From: Microbacterium testaceum
GTDB taxonomy: Bacteria > Actinomycetota > Actinomycetes > Actinomycetales > Microbacteriaceae
Reading direction: 5' to 3'
Assembly: GCF_029761935.1 (NCBI RefSeq)
Contig: NZ_CP121699.1
Location: forward strand, 2,728,001-2,792,000
DNA: 64,000 nucleotides
A program made the position numbers and the translations under genes. The notes under the pieces were generated by a model. That model did no database searches. It was not told where the DNA came from and saw only the letters and a program-made list of their open reading frames with translations. Shown piece by piece: positions 52,819 to 59,965 of this stretch (positions are counted from its first letter, which is position 1; each line of letters begins with the position of its first letter).

Positions 52819-53648
52819 CTCTGACGCACCACACCTCGGCGGGGGCGGCTTCGGCCGCCCCCGCCCCGGCGCGTGTCGACCTCGCGCGCACCTGGATGCT
52901 GCGCTCGCCGCTGGCGGGCGGGCTCGAGACCGCGGCCGACGTGCTCGTGCTCGACCTCGAGGACGGGCTCCCCGCCGGCCGGAAGGACGAGGGCCGCGAG
53001 CGGGTGCGCCGCGCGGCAGCCGAGGCGCCGGTCTGGATGCGTATCAGCGCGGCGGGAACCCACGACGGAGAGGCCGACCTCGCCCTCGGCCGAGAGCTCG
53101 ACGATCGCCTCGCCGGTGTCGTGCTGGCCATGTGCGACGGTCCCGACGACGTGGCCCATGTCGCGGCATCCCTCCCCTCCGGCACCTCGATCGTCGCGAT
53201 GGTCGAGTCGGCCGCGGCGCTCCTGGCCGCGCCCGCCATCGCCGCCCACCCCGCGACTCGTCGCCTGGCCTTCGGAACCGGCGACTTCCGGCGCGACACG
53301 GGCATGGCGGCCGACCGCATCGCGTTGTCGTGGCCGCGGGCGCAACTCGTGGTGGCGTCGGCCGCGGCGGGGATCGCCGGGCCGATCGACGGCCCGTGCG
53401 GGCCGATCGAGCAGGCGAAGGATGCCGCGGTGCACGCGGTCGCGATGGGGTTCACCGGCACGCTCGCTCTTCGGGATGCCGCCGTCCCCGGCGCTCACGC
53501 GGGTTTCACCCCCGCTCCCGCCGATGTCGAAGCCGCCCGGGTGCTGCTCTCCACGACGCCCGAGGGGCCGGTCGACGGGTCGTACGCCCCCACGTTGGCC
53601 CGGGCGCGGGCGCTCATCCAGCGCGCCGAGGCGCTCGCGGCTCTCTGA
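52815..53648 (+). CDS. CitE-like (HpcH/HpaI) aldolase/lyase
   Basis: A 277-residue TIM-barrel protein of the citrate lyase beta-subunit-like group: LVLDLEDGLPAGRKDEGRER near residue 45, the acidic metal site in VAMVESAAALLAAPAI near 135 and LAFGTGDFRRDTG near 155. CitE-like proteins act on citramalyl-, malyl- or similar CoA esters. No CitD or CitF subunits are encoded here, so it is not a classical citrate lyase. Translational coupling to the dicarboxylate symporter suggests it processes the imported acid or its CoA derivative. Confidence 0.82.
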   Translation: MTLTHHTSAGAASAAPAPARVDLARTWMLRSPLAGGLETAADVLVLDLEDGLPAGRKDEGRERVRRAAAEAPVWMRISAAGTHDGEADLALGRELDDRLAGVVLAMCDGPDDVAHVAASLPSGTSIVAMVESAAALLAAPAIAAHPATRRLAFGTGDFRRDTGMAADRIALSWPRAQLVVASAAAGIAGPIDGPCGPIEQAKDAAVHAVAMGFTGTLALRDAAVPGAHAGFTPAPADVEAARVLLSTTPEGPVDGSYAPTLARARALIQRAEALAAL

Positions 53649-53672
53649 CGGACATGCGGGACACTCCCGCGG

Positions 53673-54230
53673 TCAGCCCCGACGGAACCACCGCCGACGC
53701 CGCGCCGGCGCGGCCACCGCGGCCGCTTCCAGACGTGCCCTCCGCCGCTCGATCCACGCCGCCACCTGGGCATCCACGCCGACCGTCGGGGTCACGACGG
53801 GCGGGCCGCCCTGGAGCTGCCGCCGCGCTTCGATCACGCGGCGGTTGAAGTCTTCGACCGCCTCGCGCACCTCGGGTTCGTGTGCGATGGCATCCAGCCG
53901 CTCGGCCATCTCGGCGTGCTCGACCCGCAGGGTCAGAGCGGGTGGTCCCAGGCCGGTCAGCTGCTCGGTCTCGATCTTGCGACGGATCCACCAGTCCGGG
54001 TCGTGCGAACCGCCCAGATCGGGGAGAGGCTTGCCCGCGCCCGGAAGGTTGTCGAACTCGCCACGTCGGATGGCCTGCTGGATCGAGGTCTCGACGAAAG
54101 CGGCACGCTCCGCGGCGGTCGAGCCCCGCGCGGGAGCCTTGTGCTCGGCGGGTTCCGGCTCGAGGCCGGCGTCGCGGAGCTGTCGGTCCAGGCGGTAGCG
54201 CTCGGCGGCCTGGCGGGCGTCGTCGCTCAC
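53673..54230 (-). CDS. DUF1992 (DnaJ-C28-like) protein
   Basis: A 185-residue protein with the conserved DUF1992 core VETSIQQAIRRGEFDNLPGAG followed by KPLPDLGG at about residues 46-75 and a basic, Arg-rich C-terminus (RRRRWFRRG). The family is widespread but its function is not established. It starts at GTG 54230, overlapping the stop of the upstream MpaB-type gene by 4 bp. Confidence 0.88.
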   Translation of the reverse strand: MSDDARQAAERYRLDRQLRDAGLEPEPAEHKAPARGSTAAERAAFVETSIQQAIRRGEFDNLPGAGKPLPDLGGSHDPDWWIRRKIETEQLTGLGPPALTLRVEHAEMAERLDAIAHEPEVREAVEDFNRRVIEARRQLQGGPPVVTPTVGVDAQVAAWIERRRARLEAAAVAAPARRRRWFRRG

Positions 54231-55159
54231 GCCGCCTCCCGCCCCTCACGCTCCAACCGCGCCAGTCGCTGCCGCGCCATGTCCTGGGCCCGCGGGCCGG
54301 AGCCGAGGGCCCGTTCCGTCACCCGCAGGATCACGCGCGTCAGGGTCAGGACGGGGAGGGGCCAGCGCCGCACGCCGAGCATCTTCCGATACCGGCGGGG
54401 GATGGTCGCCACCGCCGCGGCGAACAGCACGCGGTACGACAGGCCCATGAGGCCGGGGAACGGCGGCTTGCGCAGGAAGCGCACGACGTCGGCGACGCGC
54501 TCGTCGCCGCGCAACTCGCCACGGTCGGCGAAGCCGTCGATCTCGGCGCGCAGGGCGGCACGGGTCAGGGGCGGATCCACGACCCGCATGAGGCGGCCGG
54601 CCGTCGCCCAGTCGGCGACGTACGCGTCGGGCCCGCCGGGGATGGGCAGGCGCGACACCTCGTGCCCCGCCAAGAACGCGTCGGTGAAGGCGAGGTGCAC
54701 CCATCGCACGAGATCCGCCGCCTCAGCGGTGTAGGCGCGTTCCGAACCGTCGCCGGCCCGGTACTCGCCCTTCACGCGTCGGTGGAATCGGCCGACGCGC
54801 GCCGTTTCGGCATCCGCCTGCGCCTTCGACCCGTACGTCAGGGTGATGACCCACCGGACGGTTCCGGTGAGGCGCCCGATCGGATCCTCGCGATACCGCG
54901 ACCAGTCGTGCACGCCCGCTAGGGCGCCGGGGTGCAGTGCCTGCAGAAGCAGGGCCCGGATGCCGGCTACCAGGGTCCCCATTCCGGCGTGCACGGTCCA
55001 CGCGGGGCCGTTCTCGACGAAGTATCCGGTGTCGTCGCCGTCGGCGATGGCGCGCACGTAGGGCGCCATGCCGGTGGGGTCTCCCGCCAGGGCGACGAGG
55101 ATCTTCCCGCGCAGCGACTGGATCCAGCCGGGCACGGGTCTCGAAGCGTCGATCGTCAC
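54227..55159 (-). CDS. MpaB-type oxygenase (DUF2236) family protein
   Basis: A 310-residue protein of the MpaB / latex-clearing oxygenase family: LLQALHPGALAGVHDWSRYR near residue 72, TGTVRWVITLTYGSKAQA near 97, and VRWVHLAFTDAFLAGHE near 150, giving conserved His residues that could bind haem. Known members cleave polyisoprene or terpenoid side chains with oxygen; the substrate here is unknown. It starts at GTG 55159 and is coupled to the DUF1992 gene. Confidence 0.85.
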   Translation of the reverse strand: MTIDASRPVPGWIQSLRGKILVALAGDPTGMAPYVRAIADGDDTGYFVENGPAWTVHAGMGTLVAGIRALLLQALHPGALAGVHDWSRYREDPIGRLTGTVRWVITLTYGSKAQADAETARVGRFHRRVKGEYRAGDGSERAYTAEAADLVRWVHLAFTDAFLAGHEVSRLPIPGGPDAYVADWATAGRLMRVVDPPLTRAALRAEIDGFADRGELRGDERVADVVRFLRKPPFPGLMGLSYRVLFAAAVATIPRRYRKMLGVRRWPLPVLTLTRVILRVTERALGSGPRAQDMARQRLARLEREGREAA

Positions 55160-55205
55160 CCTTCCAGCGTGCCACCGTCCGAGCGGGCGGGCTCCGCTGG
55201 CGGGA

Positions 55206-55736
55206 TCAGTGTCCCTCGTGCGAGATGACGGGGACCGTTCCGTCGTCGCGGAGGAGGACGGCGTTCTGCGTCGCTCCCAGAGCGGGGGTGACCACGACGG
55301 CGATGACGGCGGCCGCCACCAGCAGGCCGACGACGCTCATCGGTTGAGCGGTGCGCGGCGCACTCGCATCCCGGGCGGTGCGGCGCAGGTGCAGGGCCGC
55401 CGAGGCGCCCACGACGACGAGCAGGAGGGATGCCGCGGCGACGCCGACGACGCTCGTGTGAGCGGGCGCGGCGAACATCAGGGCTGCCGTAAGGGCGAGG
55501 GCGCCGAGCGCTCCCGCGAGGGCCGTCCGCGGAACGACGAGTCGTCCCGTAGACAGGGTGGCCGCGCCCCACGCGAGTGAGGCGAGACCGAGGATCACCA
55601 TCCCGATCCCGAGGCCGCTCGCGACGGCCCCGGAATCGGGACGGATGATCGCACCCGCGCCGAGGGCGGCGGTGGTGAGGCCGGCCCCCCAGGCGGATAC
55701 GGAGGGCCACGACCGCACGAAGGTCGCGGCGGTCAT
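55206..55736 (-). CDS. small membrane protein, function unknown
   Basis: A 176-residue protein with about five hydrophobic helices (for example GAGLTTAALGAGAII, GALGALALTAALMFAA, VVGVAAASLLLVVVGASAAL, VVGLLVAAAVIAVVV) and a short polar tail ending VPVISHEGH. I do not recognise the family. It follows the DUF4383 gene after 2 bp on the same strand, so the two are one operon and may form a membrane pair. Confidence 0.72.
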   Translation of the reverse strand: MTAATFVRSWPSVSAWGAGLTTAALGAGAIIRPDSGAVASGLGIGMVILGLASLAWGAATLSTGRLVVPRTALAGALGALALTAALMFAAPAHTSVVGVAAASLLLVVVGASAALHLRRTARDASAPRTAQPMSVVGLLVAAAVIAVVVTPALGATQNAVLLRDDGTVPVISHEGH

Positions 55737-55738
55737 CG

Positions 55739-56149
55739 TCAGACCGCCGCGGTGCGGGGGACGTTGCGCTCGGTGCCGAGACCGACACCCAGCAGCACGA
55801 CGGCGCTGGCGAGGTGCAGGAAGTGGTCGGGCGTGTTCAGCGCGAGGATGTTGGCCCCCGTGCCGACGAGGAAGAAGCCCACGATGCCGAGGAGCAGGTA
55901 GACGGCTCCGACTGTCGTGTTGACGCCCTTGGCGGCACGCGCGTTGGCGAGACCCGAGACGAGCAGCGCGGCGCCGATCAGGAGGTGCGCGATGTTGTGG
56001 AGCGGGTTGACCTCGAAGATGCCGAGGAGCAGACCGCCCTGCGTGGCGATGAAACCGACGCCGCCGGTGACGGCGAAGCCGAGCAGACCGACCAGAAGGT
56101 AGACAGCGCCGAAGACGGTGGCCACGAGACGGTTGGGTGACGAGCTCAT
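55739..56149 (-). CDS. DUF4383 membrane protein
   Basis: A 136-residue four-helix membrane protein. The DUF4383 pattern is visible in GAVYLLVGLLGFAVTG, FEVNPLHNIAHLLIGAALL, the second GAVYLLLGIVGFFL and LALNTPDHFLHLASAVVLLG, which form two related halves. ATG 56149 has GGGAGG 6 nt upstream. The function of the family is not known; conserved histidines facing the membrane might bind a metal or proton. Confidence 0.88.
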   Translation of the reverse strand: MSSSPNRLVATVFGAVYLLVGLLGFAVTGGVGFIATQGGLLLGIFEVNPLHNIAHLLIGAALLVSGLANARAAKGVNTTVGAVYLLLGIVGFFLVGTGANILALNTPDHFLHLASAVVLLGVGLGTERNVPRTAAV

Positions 56150-56401
56150 GATGAACCTCCCAGATTGTTGGCAGCGACCGTCCGGTCGCTTCACCACATC
56201 TTCGGAGACAATGCTCGATTCGGATTGGGCTTTGCGCTCGCCGGTGTTTTTCCGGTATGCATCCGGAAACGACAGAAGGCCCCCGAGTACTCTCCGAGGC
56301 CCTCCGCAACGGATCCGACCATACGGATCGCGGGCAGAGGGTGTGAGGGGATTGCATTTCCCGCGCTGTTCACCTATCCCCGCATCTGCCACACTCTCGC
56401 C

Positions 56402-56830
56402 ATGCGTTTCGATACGACCCTGTCGCAGATGGGCAACAACACCGGGATCGAGGTCCCTGCCGAGGTGCTCGACGCCCTCGGGGGCGGAAAGCGCGCCGCG
56501 GTGGTCGTCGAGGTGAACGGCTTCACATACCGCAGCACGATCGGCTCGATGGGCGGTAAGTCGCTGATCCCCTTCTCGTCCGACAAACGGGCGAGCACCG
56601 GTTTGTCCGGAGGGGATGCCATCTCCGTTGACCTCACCCTCGACACCGCGCCCCGCCCGGTCGAGGTGCCCGAGGACCTTGCCGCAGCCCTCGCCGCGGC
56701 CGGTGCGCGCGATGCCTTCGACGCCCTCTCGCCGAGCGCGCGCAAGGCGCACGTGACCAACGTCGACGCGGCGAAGGCGACCGACACTCGATCACGCCGT
56801 ATCGACGCGATCGTCGCGAAGCTGTCCTGA
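56402..56830 (+). CDS. YdeI/OmpD-associated (DUF1905) family protein
   Basis: A 142-residue protein. The N-terminal DUF1905 half has VPAEVLDALGGGKRAAVVVEVNG, YRSTIGSMGGKSLIPFS and GDAISVDLTLDTAPR. The C-terminal half is the bacteriocin-protection-like helical part (LAAALAAAGARDAFDALSPSARK). Function is poorly known. There is no clear ribosome site before ATG 56402. The 252-bp gap upstream contains an inverted GATCC...GGATC pair near 56310 but no gene. Confidence 0.82.
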   Translation: MRFDTTLSQMGNNTGIEVPAEVLDALGGGKRAAVVVEVNGFTYRSTIGSMGGKSLIPFSSDKRASTGLSGGDAISVDLTLDTAPRPVEVPEDLAAALAAAGARDAFDALSPSARKAHVTNVDAAKATDTRSRRIDAIVAKLS

Positions 56831-56873
56831 GCGATTGACGCTCCCCGGGAGATAGCCTGGACGGGGAGGTCAC

Positions 56874-57506
56874 GTGGGGCGCACGAAAGAGGCCATCGCC
56901 GAGGGACTGTCGATCGCGACAGCCGCGGCGCGGCTCGCCGTGCGCAACCGCATCCTCGTCGACACGATCGCCCGCGGCGGCCAGTTCGATGGCGAGGTCT
57001 TCGCCGAGCTGGCGCGCGAGACGCTGCGCTCCCTCGCCGACGAGCAGGACCAGGCGGCCGAGCGCGTGACGCACCAGCGCAAACGCGCGTGGGGGCGGTT
57101 CTCGGATTCGTCCGGCACCCACGACTACCGCGACCGCGACACGCGCAACCTCCGCCGTCGCGCGAAGCAGTCCCGCGGCGTCGCGAAGGAATTGCGCGCG
57201 CTCGCCGACGACCCCGAGCGGGTCAAGGTGCTGGTCGGCGATGCGCGGATCGCGGCGTGGGGCGATGTCGAGGCGAACCTCAGCCAACGACTCGACGTCG
57301 AGGGCATGACGGCGGATGCCGATCCCGAGTACGCCCAGATGCGCAAGGCGCGGATGGACGCCCTGCGCATGGTCGATCTGGCCCGCCTCGCCTCGCAGGC
57401 GAAGCGTCGGGCGAAGGAACGGGCCGCCGCCGACGAAGCGGAGGAGCCGAGCGACGCACCGGATGCGGGCAAGAGCGGAAAAAAGAAGAAGTCCGCCGCG
57501 CGCTGA
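56874..57506 (+). CDS. conserved actinobacterial protein, unknown function
   Basis: A 210-residue, strongly charged, mostly helical protein. It starts RTKEAIAEGLSIATAAARL, has a basic middle (RDRDTRNLRRRAKQSRG, near residues 84-100) and ends in a lysine tail (GKSGKKKKSAAR). There is no membrane segment or catalytic motif that I recognise; the charge pattern could suit nucleic-acid binding. GTG 56874 follows GGGGAGG at 4 nt, a strong site. A perfect terminator follows. Confidence 0.68.
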   Translation: MGRTKEAIAEGLSIATAAARLAVRNRILVDTIARGGQFDGEVFAELARETLRSLADEQDQAAERVTHQRKRAWGRFSDSSGTHDYRDRDTRNLRRRAKQSRGVAKELRALADDPERVKVLVGDARIAAWGDVEANLSQRLDVEGMTADADPEYAQMRKARMDALRMVDLARLASQAKRRAKERAAADEAEEPSDAPDAGKSGKKKKSAAR

Positions 57507-57573
57507 GCCTCGACTATCGCGTGCATCGTCTTCCGAGCCGGTTGCGGCTGCGATCACCGGCACTCGGGCAGAG

Positions 57574-57610
57574 AAAAGCCCCGGCGGAGTTTCCTCACGC
57601 CGGGGCTTTT
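57574..57610. terminator. strong bidirectional terminator
   Basis: AAAAGCCCCGGCG and CGCCGGGGCTTTT form a 13-bp stem around an 11-nt loop with A- and T-tracts at the ends. It serves the plus-strand gene before it and the minus-strand tRNA after it. Confidence 0.88.
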
Positions 57611-57630
57611 CTTACTGTCTCAACACAGTG

Positions 57631-57703
57631 TGCGCCCGAAGGGACTCGAACCCCTAACCTTCTGATCCGTAGTCAGATGCTCTATCCATTGAGCTACGGG
57701 CGC
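57631..57703 (-). tRNA. tRNA-Arg, anticodon ACG
   Basis: On the minus strand the 7-bp acceptor stem GCGCCCG/CGGGCGC, D-arm GCTCAATGGATAGAGC, anticodon stem-loop TCTGACTACGGATCAGA (anticodon ACG after CT) and T-arm GGGGTTCGAGTCCC fold as a canonical 73-nt tRNA with discriminator A. CCA is not encoded. The ACG anticodon, edited to ICG, reads CGU, CGC and CGA. Confidence 0.97.
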
Positions 57704-57842
57704 AGGGCCTCCGCGCGAAACGGCGCGCAGGCCGTGGTCCAGCATAGCCGGGACGATGGGAGACGTCTAATCGGCTCGGAACGGCGTGCATCCCGGGCGT
57801 GGCGCGTCGGTGACGGGAGGGTGTCGCGTCGGGGTGGGGACG

Positions 57843-57848
57843 TACGCT
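57843..57848 (+). promoter_or_regulatory. -10 box of a leaderless start
   Basis: TACGCT ends 6 nt before the ATG of the serine ammonia-lyase gene at 57855; no ribosome site lies between. Confidence 0.45.
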
Positions 57849-57854
57849 GGCGGG

Positions 57855-59351
57855 ATGAGCGCATACACCTCCGCGTTCGAGCTGTTCTCCATCGGGATCG
57901 GACCCTCGAGCTCCCACACCGTCGGCCCCATGAAGGCCGCCCTTCAGTTCGTCGCGCGACTCGAGGACGACGGTGTCCTCGAGCGGGTGGCATCCGTTTC
58001 GTGCGCCCTGTACGGCTCCCTCGGAGCGACCGGCATCGGCCACGGCACCCCCGACGCGGTCGTGGCGGGCCTGCAGGGCCTCGACCCCGAGACCGTGGAT
58101 CCGGATGCCGTGCGGCGGGCGTGGTCCGACTGGCCCGAGGGGCGGAGCCTCGCTCTCGCGGGGCGACACGAGATCCCGTTCGCGAAGGCCGACATCGCGC
58201 TCGAGCCGCGCACGCGCCTGCCCGGACACCCGAACGCGATGACGCTCGTCGCGCGCGACGACGAGGGGTCCGTGATCGCGGAGGACACGTTCTACTCGAT
58301 CGGCGGGGGATTCATCCGCCGAGAGGGCGAGCCCGCGCGCGTGGCGGCGGCGCCGGTTCCTCTCGACTTCGATGACGCCGCGACCTTGATCGAGCTGTGC
58401 GACGAGCGCGGCATCACGATCGCCGAGGCGGCACGCGTGAACGAGGCGGCCCTGCGCTCCGACGAAGAGATCGCGGCGGGCTTGGATCGCATCTGGGATG
58501 CCATGGCCGCGTGCGTGAACGCCGGACTCGAGAACGACGGCGTGCTGCCCGGCATCCTGAAGGTGAAGCGACGGGCCGCGGTCATCCGCGGGCAGCTGGA
58601 TGCCATCGAGGCCGAGGGGCACCGCGAGCTCCCGGGTGAGTGGCTCGGGGCGTTCGCGCTCGCCGTCAACGAGGAGAACGCCGCCGGCGGTCGTGTCGTC
58701 ACCGCTCCCACCAACGGTGCAGCGGGGATCCTCCCCGCCGTCGCCATGTACTGGTGGCGCTTCCTGGCCGACTCGGGTCTCGGAGCCGGCAACGCCGTCA
58801 CGCCCTACGGCGAGCTCGTCGGAAGCGCCCTGCTCGGCTACGACGGTCACGCGGTGACGCGCGGCGAGGTCGCGGAGTGGGACGACGGCGACGTGGCCGA
58901 GGCGAACCGCCGACGCGGCATCCGCCGATTCCTCCTCACCGCGACGGCTCTCGGCTCGCTCTTCAAGGCGAATGCATCGATCTCCGGCGCCGAGGGCGGT
59001 TGCCAGGCAGAGGTCGGGTCCGCGTGCGCGATGGCGGCGGGCGGCCTGACCGCGGTCATGGGCGGGACCAATCGGCAGATCGAGAACGCCGCCGAAATCG
59101 CCATGGAACACCACCTCGGTCTCACGTGCGACCCCGTCGGTGGGCTCGTTCAGATCCCCTGCATCGAGCGGAACGCGATCGCGGCATCGACCGCGGTGAC
59201 GGCGGCCCGGCTCGCTCTCCGCGGCGACGGGTCCCACTACGTCTCGCTGGACGCCGTCGTCGAGACGATGCGTCAGACGGGGATCGACATGTCGACGAAG
59301 TACAAGGAGACCAGCGAGGGCGGTCTCGCGGTGAACGTCATCGAGTGCTGA
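57855..59351 (+). CDS. sdaA: L-serine ammonia-lyase, single chain
   Basis: A 498-residue iron-sulfur enzyme that turns L-serine into pyruvate and ammonia. The N-terminal beta domain begins ELFSIGIGPSSSHTVGPMKA. The catalytic alpha domain has VNEENAAGGRVVTAPTNGAAG, and cluster cysteines lie in ISGAEGGCQAEVGSACAMAA and LTCDPVGG...IPCIERN. The usual length is about 455-460; an extra stretch of roughly 40 residues (about 310-355, acidic and basic mixed) lies just before RFLLTATALGSLFK. ATG 57855 follows TACGCT and 6 nt, a leaderless start. Confidence 0.94.
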   Translation: MSAYTSAFELFSIGIGPSSSHTVGPMKAALQFVARLEDDGVLERVASVSCALYGSLGATGIGHGTPDAVVAGLQGLDPETVDPDAVRRAWSDWPEGRSLALAGRHEIPFAKADIALEPRTRLPGHPNAMTLVARDDEGSVIAEDTFYSIGGGFIRREGEPARVAAAPVPLDFDDAATLIELCDERGITIAEAARVNEAALRSDEEIAAGLDRIWDAMAACVNAGLENDGVLPGILKVKRRAAVIRGQLDAIEAEGHRELPGEWLGAFALAVNEENAAGGRVVTAPTNGAAGILPAVAMYWWRFLADSGLGAGNAVTPYGELVGSALLGYDGHAVTRGEVAEWDDGDVAEANRRRGIRRFLLTATALGSLFKANASISGAEGGCQAEVGSACAMAAGGLTAVMGGTNRQIENAAEIAMEHHLGLTCDPVGGLVQIPCIERNAIAASTAVTAARLALRGDGSHYVSLDAVVETMRQTGIDMSTKYKETSEGGLAVNVIEC

Positions 59352-59365
59352 GGGGCACCCGACGA

Positions 59366-59797
59366 TCAGTCCTGCGCGCGCAGCTTCGCGGTGAGGGAGT
59401 GCAGCTGAGCGAGTTCGTCGTCGTCGAGCCGGGCCATGCGCTCGGCGATCGACCGGCCGTGCGCCGCGGCGATACGGCGGAACGTCACGGCGCCGTTCTC
59501 GGTGGCCGTGACGAGGGAGCCGCGGCCGTCTTCGGGGTCGGCGCATTTGGTCAGCAGCCCCCGTGACACCATGCGCTCGACCAGGCGCGACACGCTCGGC
59601 TGGCTGATGAGCATGTTGCCCGTGACGTCGCGCAGGCGGGCCGTCATGCGCGGGCCGCGCGTGACGGTGAGCAGCACGTCGTACTCCGCCTGGGTCAGCT
59701 CGGTGCTGTCGAAATCCGACCGGATGTCTTCGAAGACCTCGTGCTGGGCCCGGAAGAGGCTCTCCCAGGCCTGCACGGCGAGACGGCGATCGGTCAT
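59366..59797 (-). CDS. MarR-family regulator
   Basis: A 143-residue winged-helix regulator: LTQAEYDVLLTVTRGPRM, LRDVTGNMLISQPSVSRLVERM (recognition helix) and SRGLLTKCADPEDGRGSLVTAT (wing). A single cysteine next to the wing could act as a redox switch. ATG 59797 lies 6 nt after TACGCT on the minus strand, so it is probably leaderless. It is convergent with the serine lyase gene and divergent from the large secreted phosphoesterase gene. Confidence 0.9.
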   Translation of the reverse strand: MTDRRLAVQAWESLFRAQHEVFEDIRSDFDSTELTQAEYDVLLTVTRGPRMTARLRDVTGNMLISQPSVSRLVERMVSRGLLTKCADPEDGRGSLVTATENGAVTFRRIAAAHGRSIAERMARLDDDELAQLHSLTAKLRAQD

Positions 59798-59803
59798 AGG
59801 TTC

Positions 59804-59809
59804 AGCGTA
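59804..59809 (-). promoter_or_regulatory. -10 box of a leaderless start
   Basis: TACGCT on the minus strand ends 6 nt before the MarR ATG at 59797. Confidence 0.45.
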
Positions 59810-59965
59810 GGGCCGACAGCGTCCCTCGCGCCCCGCGCGCGGGTAGCACACGCGGGTGGACGGACGAGTCACCTGCCGGTCATCTTCGTTCCCTTCGCCG
59901 TTCATGTGAGCGGACGGTGAGCTTCCTATGGTCGGAGCGTCCCCCCAGACGAAGGTGGCTCCGCC

